From Rikenellaceae bacterium (GTDB taxonomy: Bacteria; Bacteroidota; Bacteroidia; Bacteroidales; UBA932), in NCBI GenBank assembly GCA_900769885.1, contig CAAGIG010000087.1, positions 1-64,000 on the forward strand: a stretch of 64,000 nt of DNA. Direction: 5' to 3'. The translations under genes and the position numbers were made by a program. Below, in pieces: positions 46,880-55,347 of the stretch (positions are counted from its first letter, which is position 1; every line of letters begins with the position of its first letter). The notes beneath the pieces are model-generated. The model saw nothing but the letters and a program-made list of their open reading frames with translations. It was not told the DNA's origin and did not search any database.

Positions 46880-47149
46880 TTACCAACTTGCTTTTTTAAC
46901 TCCGGGGATCAAACCTGCACTTGCCATTTCACGGAACTGAATACGGCTGATACCGAAAATACGCATATATCCTTTTGGACGTCCTGTGATAGAGCAACGG
47001 TTGTGCTGACGGCAAGGGCTTGAGTTCTTAGGAAGTTTGTCAAGAGCTGCCCAGTCACCTGCTTCTTTTAGGGCTTGGCGTTTTTCTGCATATTTAGCGC
47101 ATAGTTTCGCACGTTTCACTTCACGTGCTTTCATTGATTCTTTTGCCAT
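46880..47149 (-). CDS. rpsN: 30S ribosomal protein S14
   Basis: An 89-residue long-form S14 without the zinc CxxC pairs. [16 protein letters not shown] begins it; [20 protein letters not shown] and a final KKASW are diagnostic. Confidence 0.97.
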   Translation of the reverse strand: MAKESMKAREVKRAKLCAKYAEKRQALKEAGDWAALDKLPKNSSPCRQHNRCSITGRPKGYMRIFGISRIQFREMASAGLIPGVKKASW

Positions 47150-47158
47150 ATATCTTTA

Positions 47159-47755
47159 CTATTTTTTATTCTTAAAGGGCAATCCAAATTCACGTAGTAG
47201 AGCGTATGCTTCTTCGTCTTTGTCTGCTGAAGTCACGAAAGTGATTTCCATACCGAAGATTTTGGTAATCTTGTCGATGTCGATTTCAGGGAAGATGATT
47301 TGCTCTTTGATACCAAGAGTGTAGTTACCTCTACCATCAAATTTCTCGTTGATACCGTTGAAGTCTCTGATACGAGGAAGAGAGATAGCGATAAGTCTTT
47401 CAAGGAATTCGTACATTTTGGTAGAACGTAGGGTAACTTTCACACCAATTGCTGTACCTTTACGAAGCTTGAAGTTAGAGATATCTTTCTTAGAGTAAGT
47501 AGTAACAGCTTTTTGACCTGCGATAGCAGTAAGTTCCTGTTGTGCAACTTCTACTAGTTTTTTATCTCCTGTAGCAGCTCCGATACCTTGGTTAATGGTA
47601 ATTTTAACAAGCTTGGGAACTTGCATAACTGAAGCATAACCAAACTCTTTTTGAAGTTTAGCTATAATCTCTTCTTTATATTTCTTTTGAAGATTAGGAA
47701 CGTATCCTTCCAAGCTAACTTGTTCTTCTTTTTTAACCTCTGCTTTCTTTGCCAT
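47159..47755 (-). CDS. rplE: 50S ribosomal protein L5
   Basis: A 198-residue protein that binds 5S rRNA and P-site t[23 protein letters not shown] and [18 protein letters not shown] are conserved. Its ATG overlaps the rplX stop as TAATG, indicating coupling. The N-terminus carries an extra 15-residue charged stretch. Confidence 0.98.
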   Translation of the reverse strand: MAKKAEVKKEEQVSLEGYVPNLQKKYKEEIIAKLQKEFGYASVMQVPKLVKITINQGIGAATGDKKLVEVAQQELTAIAGQKAVTTYSKKDISNFKLRKGTAIGVKVTLRSTKMYEFLERLIAISLPRIRDFNGINEKFDGRGNYTLGIKEQIIFPEIDIDKITKIFGMEITFVTSADKDEEAYALLREFGLPFKNKK

Positions 47756-48078
47756 TACTTAATCTCCTGTGATGATTTTTTAGCATAACGAACCAATTTT
47801 CCGTTTTCACCTACACGACGACCGATTTTGGTAGGACCACCGTTTACAGGGTCAACTACTTGTAGGTTAGAAATATGAATTCCTGCTTCTTGTTTGATAA
47901 TACCACCTTGAGGATGTTTAGCGTTAGGTTTGGTGTGTTTGCTAACCATATTGATTCCCTCAACGATAGCGCGATCTTTTTTAGTGATAACTTCTAGGAC
48001 TTTACCGGTTTTACCCTTATCATTCCCAGCGTTCACATAGACCATGTCTCCTTTTTTAATATGTAATTTTCTATTCAT
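47755..48078 (-). CDS. rplX: 50S ribosomal protein L24
   Basis: A 107-residue assembly-initiating protein with a KOW motif ([20 protein letters not shown]). AGGAGGT lies 7 bases before the ATG. The stop overlaps the rplE start. Confidence 0.98.
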   Translation of the reverse strand: MNRKLHIKKGDMVYVNAGNDKGKTGKVLEVITKKDRAIVEGINMVSKHTKPNAKHPQGGIIKQEAGIHISNLQVVDPVNGGPTKIGRRVGENGKLVRYAKKSSQEIK

Positions 48079-48092
48079 ATCAATACCTCCTA

Positions 48093-48458
48093 TTATAATA
48101 CCTCAGGCGCTAAAGAGACAATCTTCATATAGTTGTCACGCAACTCACGGGCAACGGGTCCGAAAATACGGGTACCACGAACTTCACCCTGATTATTCAA
48201 AAGCACGCAAGCATTGTCATCAAAACGAATATATGAACCGTCGGGACGACGAATTTCTTTCTTTGTACGCACTACAACAGCCTTAGAAACTGAACCTTTT
48301 TTAGCGTCGCCGCCTGGTATTGCGCTTTTTACTGCGACTACAATTTTGTCGCCTACACTAGCATAACGACGGCGTGTTCCACCCAATACACGGATACATA
48401 GAACTTCTTTAGCACCGCTGTTATCTGCAACTAATAAACGTGATTCTTGTTGTATCAT
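48093..48458 (-). CDS. rplN: 50S ribosomal protein L14
   Basis: A 121-residue protein. [20 protein letters not shown] and the end [20 protein letters not shown] are diagnostic. It has no Shine-Dalgarno, unlike the following rplX. Confidence 0.98.
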   Translation of the reverse strand: MIQQESRLLVADNSGAKEVLCIRVLGGTRRRYASVGDKIVVAVKSAIPGGDAKKGSVSKAVVVRTKKEIRRPDGSYIRFDDNACVLLNNQGEVRGTRIFGPVARELRDNYMKIVSLAPEVL

Positions 48459-48461
48459 AGC

Positions 48462-48716
48462 TTATTTAACTTTTTCTACGATTTCTACTAATCTCCAGCA
48501 CTTGGTTTTACTCAAAGGACGAGTCTCCATAATGCGTACTGTATCACCCTCGTCGCATACGTTTTTCTCATCGTGAGCAACGAATTTTGTGGTTTTGTTT
48601 ACGAATTTACCGTAAAGAGGGTGTTTTTCTTTAATTCTAACGGCAACTACGATAGATTTATCCATCTTATTGCTAACCACTACCCCAATTCTTTCTTTGC
48701 GTAAATTTCTTTCCAT
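48462..48716 (-). CDS. rpsQ: 30S ribosomal protein S17
   Basis: An 84-residue OB-fold protein. The start is the ATG at 48716 ([20 protein letters not shown]), just after the rpmC stop; a 31-codon open extension runs back into rpmC and has no S17 similarity. [16 protein letters not shown] near the end is conserved. Confidence 0.97.
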   Translation of the reverse strand: MERNLRKERIGVVVSNKMDKSIVVAVRIKEKHPLYGKFVNKTTKFVAHDEKNVCDEGDTVRIMETRPLSKTKCWRLVEIVEKVK

Positions 48717-48720
48717 AAAA

Positions 48721-48918
48721 TTACTCTGCTTTGTTTTCAAGTTCGGTAAGAATGGTAAGCATACGAGCGATGTCCTTACCTGCCTTTCTAATTTTTGATG
48801 TGTCTTCAATAGGGGAGACAGCGTGGTTTAGCTTCATTTGCTGAAGATTTGCTTTTTCTGCTTCAATGCGTTCACGCAAATCTTTTACCGACATTTCGCG
48901 AATTTCATTCGATTTCAT
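48721..48918 (-). CDS. rpmC: 50S ribosomal protein L29
   Basis: A 65-residue two-helix protein near the exit tunnel ([20 protein letters not shown]). GGGAGGAG lies 8 bases before the ATG, a strong ribosome-binding site for this phylum. Confidence 0.97.
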   Translation of the reverse strand: MKSNEIREMSVKDLRERIEAEKANLQQMKLNHAVSPIEDTSKIRKAGKDIARMLTILTELENKAE

Positions 48919-48937
48919 TTTCTACTCCTCCCTTAAA

Positions 48938-49360
48938 TTATTGTTCAACATAATCTCTACGCACTACAAATTTTGTAGTTACAGGTAGTTTTTGAGCGCC
49001 AAGACGAAGTGCCTCTTTTGCGATTTCCAAGGGAACACCTTCAGCCTCAATAATCATACGACCAGGGGTGATAGGAGCAACGAATCCTTCAGGAGCACCT
49101 TTACCTTTACCCATACGTACTTCAGCGGGTTTCTTTGTGTAAGGTTTGTCAGGGAATACTCTGATCCAAATTTTACCTTCACGTTTCATGTAACGTACTA
49201 CCGCTTGACGAGCAGCCTCAATTTGTTGGCCAGTTAGCCAGCAAGACTCTAGTGTCTTGATACCGAAAGAACCGAATGAAAGTTCAGTACCGCGATGTGC
49301 GTTACCTTTCATACGTCCTTTTTGCTGCCTTCTAAACTTTGTTTTCTTTGGTTGTAACAT
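48938..49360 (-). CDS. rplP: 50S ribosomal protein L16
   Basis: A 140-residue protein. [19 protein letters not shown] begins it and [20 protein letters not shown] is diagnostic. It is the first gene of the transcript: the promoter at 49472-49502 lies about 110 bases upstream. rpsC and the rest of the S10 set, which normally come just before rplP, are not here. Confidence 0.98.
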   Translation of the reverse strand: MLQPKKTKFRRQQKGRMKGNAHRGTELSFGSFGIKTLESCWLTGQQIEAARQAVVRYMKREGKIWIRVFPDKPYTKKPAEVRMGKGKGAPEGFVAPITPGRMIIEAEGVPLEIAKEALRLGAQKLPVTTKFVVRRDYVEQ

Positions 49361-49471
49361 TGTCTATAAGTTTTTTAACTAATAAATTTCCGTTGTTTCT
49401 CCCTACGAAATCAGGCTTAACTGTTTGACTATCAAAAAGATAGACACATTTCACCCTATCATAGTGGATTG

Positions 49472-49502
49472 CAAATATAGGACATTTCTGCAAAACCACA
49501 AA
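49472..49502 (-). promoter_or_regulatory. Consensus promoter of the rplP-rplQ operon
   Basis: On the minus strand TTTG (49502-49499), 19 bases, then TATATTTG (49479-49472). This is a complete match to the Bacteroidetes TTTG-N19-TAnnTTTG consensus and the only promoter in the window where I see both elements at the ideal spacing. Confidence 0.75.
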
Positions 49503-49687
49503 TTTTTTTTACAATTTTTGACCGAGAAATTTTAAACCCAACCAATCTAAACTCAGCGAGTTACAAAAATGAAAGATTTTTCGAAACATACATTTTCGAC
49601 ACAGATGAGATCCCAGTTTTCACAATGAAATTTGCAGCTTGGAACAAAAATTGAAACAAGAAAAGGGCGACTCCGGAAAAAGAATAG

Positions 49688-49695
49688 TATCTTCG
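49688..49695 (+). promoter_or_regulatory. Variant -7 box of the DUF4294 gene
   Basis: TATCTTCG, one change from TAnnTTTG, ends 9 bases before the ATG at 49705. The same TATCTTCGCCAC string recurs before the NifX-like gene at 60144. Confidence 0.4.
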
Positions 49696-49704
49696 CCACA
49701 AATT

Positions 49705-50391
49705 ATGAGAAAAATAATCCTTCCCATACTGATAATTCTGCTGTCAATACCTGCAGCACTCTCCCAAAACCGCAACATACGCCCCAAAAAAAGCGTAAAG
49801 GGACAGAATGTGCTCCAATACCAAATCATCGACGGAGACACAATTTACTTTGACAACATTATCCCCGCAAGAGTTGTTGCCAGCAAGAAAAAAGGGAAAG
49901 AGTGGAGAAAATATTACAAACTAGTCTACAATTTTGCAAAGACATATCCATACGCACTAATCGCCAAGGAGATACTGATGGAAGCCGATTCAACCATCAC
50001 AACCGAAGATATGAATAAAAGGAAGAAAAACAGATATGTCTCAAAACTTCAGGACGAACTTTTCAGCGTATTCGAGAAACCACTGAAAAACCTCACAATC
50101 ACCCAAGGGCAACTTTTGCTCAAACTCATCCAAAGAGAAACCGGAATTCTCCCCTACGACATCATCAAAACCTACAAAAGCAAAGCTGCAGCCGGATTCT
50201 GGCAAGGGATTGCCAGACTGTTCGGATCAAATATGAAAACCCCCTACGACAAAGAGGGGGAAGATTCAGATACAGAAGAACTCGTCCAACTGTATCAACA
50301 AGGGGAATTCAACATCCTCTATTGGTCAATCTTTGGAACAGAACCACCGAAACCTGCCTCACGCCCCAAAAACGACTTTCCTCAATACTAA
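49705..50391 (+). CDS. DUF4294 secreted protein
   Basis: A 228-residue exported protein. The signal peptide is MRKIILPILIILLSIPAALS. The mature part matches DUF4294: YQIIDGDTIYFDNIIPARVV, then WRKYYKLVYNFAKTYPYALIA and TQGQLLLKLIQRETGI. The function is unknown; the family is confined to Bacteroidetes. I start at 49705, because the 22-codon open extension covers a likely promoter and lacks a signal sequence. The 3' end overlaps lpxH by 33 bases. Confidence 0.8.
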   Translation: MRKIILPILIILLSIPAALSQNRNIRPKKSVKGQNVLQYQIIDGDTIYFDNIIPARVVASKKKGKEWRKYYKLVYNFAKTYPYALIAKEILMEADSTITTEDMNKRKKNRYVSKLQDELFSVFEKPLKNLTITQGQLLLKLIQRETGILPYDIIKTYKSKAAAGFWQGIARLFGSNMKTPYDKEGEDSDTEELVQLYQQGEFNILYWSIFGTEPPKPASRPKNDFPQY

Positions 50392-51129
50392 AGAGTTATC
50401 TGAAGAATCATAGACGAGATACTCACCTGAGAGACTCCACTCTCCAAGAATAAAAAATTTCTCCCCGCCGGGCAATATCTGCTGAGTCGGCGTATGAAAA
50501 TGGCCGAAAACAAAACAATCGACATCCTTTTCTGATGCAATCTCCACTGCATATTTGTAGATAGGTTCATCGCACCCTTTAAAAGTGTGGACAAAATCAA
50601 GATTCTTCTTCTTTCTGTTTCTCGAATGTGCAGACCAGGCATACCCTAACGCAAAAGACCACCTAGGGTGAATGGCACTATAAAGCTTTTGAATAAATTT
50701 ATTATGGAATATATAACGGAGAATACTGAAACCCAATGCAGTATATCCAAGCCCATCCCCGTGGCCAAGACAAAACTTCTTTCCAGAAATTGAGACAAAA
50801 TGAGGCTGGTCAAAGACTTCTATTCCAATCTCCTGTTCAAAATAGTTATAGCTCCAGACATCGTGGTTTCCGGGAGTAAAATATATCTTCACTCCACGAT
50901 CCACCAATTGGGCCAATTTCCCCAGCACACGAGTATACCCGCGCGGAATAGTATATTTATACTCATACCAATAGTCAAATATATCTCCCAGCAAATATAT
51001 CGCAACTGCATCTTGCTCAACACTTTCCAAAAAAGAAAGAAATCTCTCCTCCGGAATATGGGCGTCGGGAGCAGATGGCCGCAAATGGACATCCGACACA
51101 AAATAATATTTTGTTCTCTGCTGAATCAT
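50359..51129 (-). CDS. lpxH: UDP-2,3-diacylglucosamine diphosphatase (LpxH family)
   Basis: A 256-residue calcineurin-like phosphoesterase of lipid A synthesis that yields lipid X. Metal ligands follow the standard order: SDVHL, LGDIFDYW, TPGNHDVW, LGHGDGLG and FGHFHTPT. A helical cap covers about residues 130-185. Its ATG lies 6 bases after the uppP stop. The 33-base 3' overlap with the DUF4294 gene is the longest convergent overlap in the window. Confidence 0.9.
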   Translation of the reverse strand: MIQQRTKYYFVSDVHLRPSAPDAHIPEERFLSFLESVEQDAVAIYLLGDIFDYWYEYKYTIPRGYTRVLGKLAQLVDRGVKIYFTPGNHDVWSYNYFEQEIGIEVFDQPHFVSISGKKFCLGHGDGLGYTALGFSILRYIFHNKFIQKLYSAIHPRWSFALGYAWSAHSRNRKKKNLDFVHTFKGCDEPIYKYAVEIASEKDVDCFVFGHFHTPTQQILPGGEKFFILGEWSLSGEYLVYDSSDNSLVLRKVVFGA

Positions 51130-51135
51130 CCCCGT

Positions 51136-51963
51136 TTAGCTTAAATAATTCAAAACAAAACACAAAATGGCCGCACACAAACAATATATCGAGAAATAAC
51201 GGAGCTTGGCCTTCTGAACAATCGCTATCATCCATCGGCAAGCAAGATACCCCGAGACAAACGCACTCACAAAACCGAGCAGCAGCGCCGATGTGGAAAT
51301 ACCCGAAGAAGCGACAGACATTTCACCCGAAACCAATTCAAGGAAAGCCTCTCCCAAAATAGGAACGAGGACCATCAAGAATGAAAATTTAGCAACACTC
51401 TTTTTATCAACGCCTAACATAAGACCTGTTGCAATAGTTGTCCCCGAGCGCGAGAGTCCGGGAAGAACCGCCACTGACTGAGCCAGCCCCATTATAAAAG
51501 CCTCTTTATAACCAACCTCTTTAGGAGTTCCCGAAGAAACTTTTCGCGAAAGTTGGCGGGCAGAAAGAAACTCTGCAAGTGTCAAAAGGAGAGCAGTAAC
51601 CACAAGCATACAACCCACTATCAGCAATCCTGCTCCAAAAATTTCAGTCACCACATCTTTGAAAAAGACCCCCACTATAAAAATAGGAATCATAGAAACC
51701 CCAATCTTCAAAATGTATTGCATCTGAGAGTTATACTCAAACTTGAAAAAACCTTTCAAAAGATCAGCAATATCCTTCCTGAAGGCAACAATCGTACTCA
51801 AAACAGTAGCTGCGTGGACAACCACCTCGAAACTTAAATTATCAGCATTGACCCCGAAGAGTTCTTTGACCAAAGTCAAATGACCACTGCTGCTCACGGG
51901 CAAAAACTCAGTCAGACCTTGCACAAGACCCAACACTACCGCCTGTAGTTCTGTCATAAACAC
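51136..51963 (-). CDS. uppP: Undecaprenyl-diphosphatase (UppP/BacA)
   Basis: A 275-residue membrane enzyme that recycles undecaprenyl diphosphate for peptidoglycan and surface polysaccharides. The two active-site blocks are LTEFLPVSSSGHL near residues 17-29 and VLPGLSRSGTTIATG near 165-180. About eight helices. It lies 6 bases behind the DUF3098 gene in the ftsX-DUF3098-uppP-lpxH unit. Confidence 0.96.
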   Translation of the reverse strand: MFMTELQAVVLGLVQGLTEFLPVSSSGHLTLVKELFGVNADNLSFEVVVHAATVLSTIVAFRKDIADLLKGFFKFEYNSQMQYILKIGVSMIPIFIVGVFFKDVVTEIFGAGLLIVGCMLVVTALLLTLAEFLSARQLSRKVSSGTPKEVGYKEAFIMGLAQSVAVLPGLSRSGTTIATGLMLGVDKKSVAKFSFLMVLVPILGEAFLELVSGEMSVASSGISTSALLLGFVSAFVSGYLACRWMIAIVQKAKLRYFSIYCLCAAILCFVLNYLS

Positions 51964-51969
51964 CCGGTT

Positions 51970-52203
51970 TTATTTGTTTTTCTTCAAAGGCTTTATTCTG
52001 AGTATCGCAAAAATCTCAATAACAAAACCTGCAATAATCAAAAGGGGAGCTACATACATTCTCCTGAAACTGAACAAATCATAATTGAACACTTGCTGAT
52101 TTTCAGCTCCTCCTCCAGAGAGAAGAATGTAACCCAGAATAATAAGAGCCAAACCGGCCAAAATATAAACTATGTTTCTTTTAGGAATCGCAAACTTATC
52201 CAT
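51970..52203 (-). CDS. DUF3098 small membrane protein
   Basis: A 77-residue protein with two membrane helices (about 9-27 and 46-66) joined by a polar loop, and a lysine-rich C-terminus. This is DUF3098, which in Bacteroidetes is regularly found between ftsX and uppP, as here. A division or envelope role is inferred from that position only. Confidence 0.85.
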   Translation of the reverse strand: MDKFAIPKRNIVYILAGLALIILGYILLSGGGAENQQVFNYDLFSFRRMYVAPLLIIAGFVIEIFAILRIKPLKKNK

Positions 52204-52214
52204 ATATCTGATAT

Positions 52215-53093
52215 TTAATAATATAATTCATCTTTATTAAGGGAGATCATACTCCTTACGACAAAACCTGTCGAAACTACACAAATCAGAACCCCCACTG
52301 CCACTACCAGAACAATAAGAAGTCCTAAAGCCGAGGGTTCCAAAAGGGTAAAGAGCTGATTGAACTCATTTCTTATTATATATAAGGTAACAAGGAGATA
52401 CACATTGGCTATAAGACCAGCTATCAACCCCTGAAAAAACGCCTGTCCGAGGAAAGGCCGCGAAATAAAAAACTTCGTCGCACCAACAAGTCTCATAGTA
52501 TGAATCACAAAACGCTTTGCATAAATGTTCAATCTGACCGTATTATTAATAAGGACAGTAGAAATAAACATCAAAAGTAGTGTAAAACATCCGATAACAT
52601 AACCGATTCTCTCAAGATTCGAATTAAGGAGCTCCACCATCGACTGCTGATAGACCACATCCTCAACAACAGGATACTGACTGAGCACATATTCCACACG
52701 GGCAAGGCTGTCGGTAGAAATATAATCAGCCGCGACCTGCAACTCCAACGAGACTGGTATCGGATTAACCTCGAACACATCGAGAAAGTCCTCCCCAAGC
52801 ATCTGCTTCATTTGTTCAACACCCTCCTCCTTTGAAATAATCCGGGAGTCTTTGTAAAAGGGATAACCTGAAATCTGCTCACTCAATTGTGACGCATCAT
52901 CCTCCGAAGCCTCTACCGAAAGGACCACCGACACCGTTATGTTTTCCTTGAAATAATTTGAAACAGAACGGGCATTAAGCACCAGAAGGCCTGCCATTCC
53001 GATAAAGAAAAGTACCAGACTGATACTTATAATCGTTGAAAAATATGATCTCAACAACCTTCTGTTCAAAACATTACTTTCGTTCCTGCCCAT
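52215..53093 (-). CDS. ftsX: Cell division protein FtsX
   Basis: A 292-residue permease with an N-terminal helix (about 21-42), a periplasmic domain (YFKENITVSVVLS, GYPFYKDSRIISKEEG) and three C-terminal helices, the FtsX layout. With the ATPase FtsE it links division to peptidoglycan hydrolase activation; the tandem M23 peptidases elsewhere in the window are possible targets. ftsE is not adjacent. It starts a four-gene unit and has a TATCTTTG box 23 bases upstream. Confidence 0.92.
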   Translation of the reverse strand: MGRNESNVLNRRLLRSYFSTIISISLVLFFIGMAGLLVLNARSVSNYFKENITVSVVLSVEASEDDASQLSEQISGYPFYKDSRIISKEEGVEQMKQMLGEDFLDVFEVNPIPVSLELQVAADYISTDSLARVEYVLSQYPVVEDVVYQQSMVELLNSNLERIGYVIGCFTLLLMFISTVLINNTVRLNIYAKRFVIHTMRLVGATKFFISRPFLGQAFFQGLIAGLIANVYLLVTLYIIRNEFNQLFTLLEPSALGLLIVLVVAVGVLICVVSTGFVVRSMISLNKDELYY

Positions 53094-53116
53094 TTTGCTT
53101 CACATTATAAATTCCT

Positions 53117-53124
53117 CAAAGATA
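53117..53124 (-). promoter_or_regulatory. -7 box of the ftsX unit
   Basis: The minus strand reads TATCTTTG (TAnnTTTG), 23 bases before the ftsX ATG. It is paired with an identical box reading right at 53148-53155. Confidence 0.6.
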
Positions 53125-53147
53125 ATTAAATTTAGATTTTTTATTAT

Positions 53148-53155
53148 TATCTTTG
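53148..53155 (+). promoter_or_regulatory. -7 box of the glycogen synthase-like gene
   Basis: TATCTTTG matches TAnnTTTG, 18 bases before the ATG at 53174. It overlaps an in-frame TTG at 53153, which therefore cannot start the protein. Confidence 0.6.
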
Positions 53156-53173
53156 CAAAAAATAGCATCTAAA

Positions 53174-54004
53174 ATGAAAGAGACGAAAAGAGTATTGTTC
53201 GTTAACTCGGAAATTTTACCATACCTTCCTGAAACAAAGTTTTCAGCAATTGGTAGATATTTACCTCAAGGAATTCAAGAGAGAGGAAAAGAAATTCGCT
53301 CATTTATGCCACGATATGGCTGTATAAATGAAAGGAGAAACCAATTGCACGAAGTGATAAGACTATCAGGAATGAATGTGGTTATCAATGACATAGATAG
53401 ACCATTGGTTATTAAGGTTGCTTCAATTTCAGCAGCGAGAATGCAAGTCTATTTCATAGATAACGATGACTACTTCCACCGCAAACAGATTTTCGAGAAC
53501 GAGGAGGGACAATTCTTTGAAGATAACGACGAAAGAGCAATTTTCTTTGCAAGAGGAATCCTCGAAACCGTTAAGAAGTTGAGATGGAAACCCGATATCA
53601 TCCATTGTAACGGATGGATTTCACACCTGGTTCCGCTATTCCTTAAAAAAGCATATAAGAATGACCCTATCTTCACAGATGCAAAAGTTGTCGTTTCCAT
53701 CTACGACGAATATATGAACGAAGCTTTTGATCCTGAGATGAAGGGCAAAATTTCTATGCCCGGAATCAAACCCAAGGATATGGAGTTATTGAATGAGCCC
53801 AATGGCATAAATCTTGCGAAATTGGCTTTACAATATTCAGACGGACTTATTAAAGGTGTTGAAAGCATTAATCCAGAAGTAGAAGAGTTTGCAAAAGCAC
53901 AAGGACTCCCTATTCTCGAATATGTTGAACAAGTGCAACCATCCGGAGAATATATTGACAGATATAACGAATTTTACGACAAAATTTTAGATGAAGTCCG
54001 TTAA
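53174..54004 (+). CDS. Glycogen/starch synthase-like protein, N-terminal GT5 half only
   Basis: A 276-residue protein matching the N-terminal Rossmann domain of GT5 glycogen synthases: KRVLFVNSEILPYLPETKF, VYFIDNDDYF and PDIIHCNGWISHLVPLF. A full GT5 enzyme has about 470-500 residues; the C-terminal nucleotide-sugar domain is absent, so the usual two-domain catalysis is impossible without a partner. The KxGGL signature is also changed (ETKFSAIGRYLP). Such short forms are typical of Bacteroidales, so this looks like a distinct family and not a truncation. The DUF4270 gene starts inside its last 14 bases. Confidence 0.8.
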   Translation: MKETKRVLFVNSEILPYLPETKFSAIGRYLPQGIQERGKEIRSFMPRYGCINERRNQLHEVIRLSGMNVVINDIDRPLVIKVASISAARMQVYFIDNDDYFHRKQIFENEEGQFFEDNDERAIFFARGILETVKKLRWKPDIIHCNGWISHLVPLFLKKAYKNDPIFTDAKVVVSIYDEYMNEAFDPEMKGKISMPGIKPKDMELLNEPNGINLAKLALQYSDGLIKGVESINPEVEEFAKAQGLPILEYVEQVQPSGEYIDRYNEFYDKILDEVR

Positions 54005-55346
54005 GAAATTTCTTGCGATTGTAGTTTTTGCAGCAACCCTTACAGGTTGCGTAACAAATAATAGGGAAACAGGTTCAAATCTTATAACTGATGACTTTCT
54101 GCTGACAGCCAAGATTGCATCATTTGATTTGCCAATCACAAATAAAGTGAGCGACTCGGTTCAGGCGACTACCGGAAAACATATTCTTCTAGGAAGTTTG
54201 CGCGATGACGTATATGGAGAAGTATCTTCAGATGGCGCATCTATAATTCTACCATATTCAGATTCAACCTATTTTGGAGAAAATCCGGTTCTCCATTCTG
54301 CATACCTTAGTCTGCACATTGACACAACACTTTACACAGACCCCACTCAAGAGGGAATTCATCAGAATATCAGCATCTACAAACTGATTACCCCATTGGA
54401 CAGCACCAAAAACTTCACAAACAGTTTGACAGAAGCAGATTATGATCCTACACCTATTAATAAAGGTAACCCAATCATCTACTCATCGGGAAAACTAAGA
54501 ATTGACATTACCGATGAGTATGCACAGGAACTTCTGAACACAACTCCCGAAGAGTTTAAAGATTTCAAACTTTTCACAGAAAGAATCAAAGGTTTCTACA
54601 TTACAACAGATGAGCAAAATTCAATGCAACCCGGCAGACTGAACATCCTCAGTCTTGGAAAATCTATTCTATATCTCAATTACAGAATGACCGACCCTGA
54701 GAGAAATATATACGACCTCGACACCACCGAGTCTTTCTCATTCGGATACTCGATTGCAATGAACAACTTCAAGACAGGTTCAAAACATCTTGAAAATGAA
54801 AATCCTTCAGACTACATATACCTTGAATCGCTGAATGGAATCAAAGGTCATATTGATGCAAAACAACTCAAAACAATGCTCGATACCTGGATTGACGAGA
54901 ATGGCTACAGCAACAGAACAGTTGTCCTTTCCAGAGCAGAGTTGACTTTGCCATACGAAGCACCTGAAGACTACAACACATTTGACAAACTCTCTCCAAA
55001 GTATATCTACTGCTTCACAAACAATCCCGCAGCAACAGATACTTTGAGATTCTACAAACCACTCCCTGAAGTGGACTATGTCCCCAACAAGGGTTACATT
55101 GACCGCTCACTAATGCAGTACACAATGGATATCACTTCATATATCCAGAATCTCATTACAACTCCGATTGAAGAAGTCGATGCTACAAAAAATCTATGGA
55201 TTGCTCCAATGGATTCATATACAGACAAAGCAGGTTTTGTCTATTTTGACTTCGACAACACCAACTACAGACGTATCGTCATAAATGGCCCTACTGCTCA
55301 GAGAAAGCCTCAACTAACTCTGACATACACAGTTATGCAATACTAA
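53991..55346 (+). CDS. DUF4270 lipoprotein
   Basis: A 451-residue lipoprotein with lipobox LTGC (Cys20). The body matches DUF4270: GSLRDDVYGEVSSDGASII near residues 60-80, a repeated beta-rich core with regularly placed YLSLHIDTTLY-type strands, and a final RKPQLTLTYTVMQY. The family is specific to Bacteroidetes and has no known reaction; outer-membrane attachment is likely. It overlaps the glycogen synthase-like gene by 14 bases, implying coupled translation. Its stop is one base from the fabF stop. Confidence 0.85.
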   Translation: MKSVKKFLAIVVFAATLTGCVTNNRETGSNLITDDFLLTAKIASFDLPITNKVSDSVQATTGKHILLGSLRDDVYGEVSSDGASIILPYSDSTYFGENPVLHSAYLSLHIDTTLYTDPTQEGIHQNISIYKLITPLDSTKNFTNSLTEADYDPTPINKGNPIIYSSGKLRIDITDEYAQELLNTTPEEFKDFKLFTERIKGFYITTDEQNSMQPGRLNILSLGKSILYLNYRMTDPERNIYDLDTTESFSFGYSIAMNNFKTGSKHLENENPSDYIYLESLNGIKGHIDAKQLKTMLDTWIDENGYSNRTVVLSRAELTLPYEAPEDYNTFDKLSPKYIYCFTNNPAATDTLRFYKPLPEVDYVPNKGYIDRSLMQYTMDITSYIQNLITTPIEEVDATKNLWIAPMDSYTDKAGFVYFDFDNTNYRRIVINGPTAQRKPQLTLTYTVMQY

Positions 55347-55347
55347 T

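Larger units (their letters stand above)
49361..49704. other. Divergent intergenic region between rplP and the DUF4294 gene
   Basis: These 344 bases hold no gene. On the minus strand there is a full promoter (49472-49502) and a leader of about 105 bases for rplP. The leader includes a small hairpin (CTATC/GATAG, 49429-49443). On the plus strand a variant -7 box (49688-49695) serves the DUF4294 gene. The stretch 49503-49687 is AT-rich with no recognisable remnant of rpsC. Confidence 0.6.

Noticed and set aside
49503..49687. Degraded rpsC or other ribosomal remnant upstream of rplP
   Set aside because: Translation in all frames gives no ribosomal motif; the stretch is AT-rich intergenic sequence with promoters.
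53153..53173. Upstream TTG start for the glycogen synthase-like gene
   Set aside because: The TTG overlaps the TATCTTTG -7 box, so it would not be on the mRNA; the ATG at 53174 fits the family.
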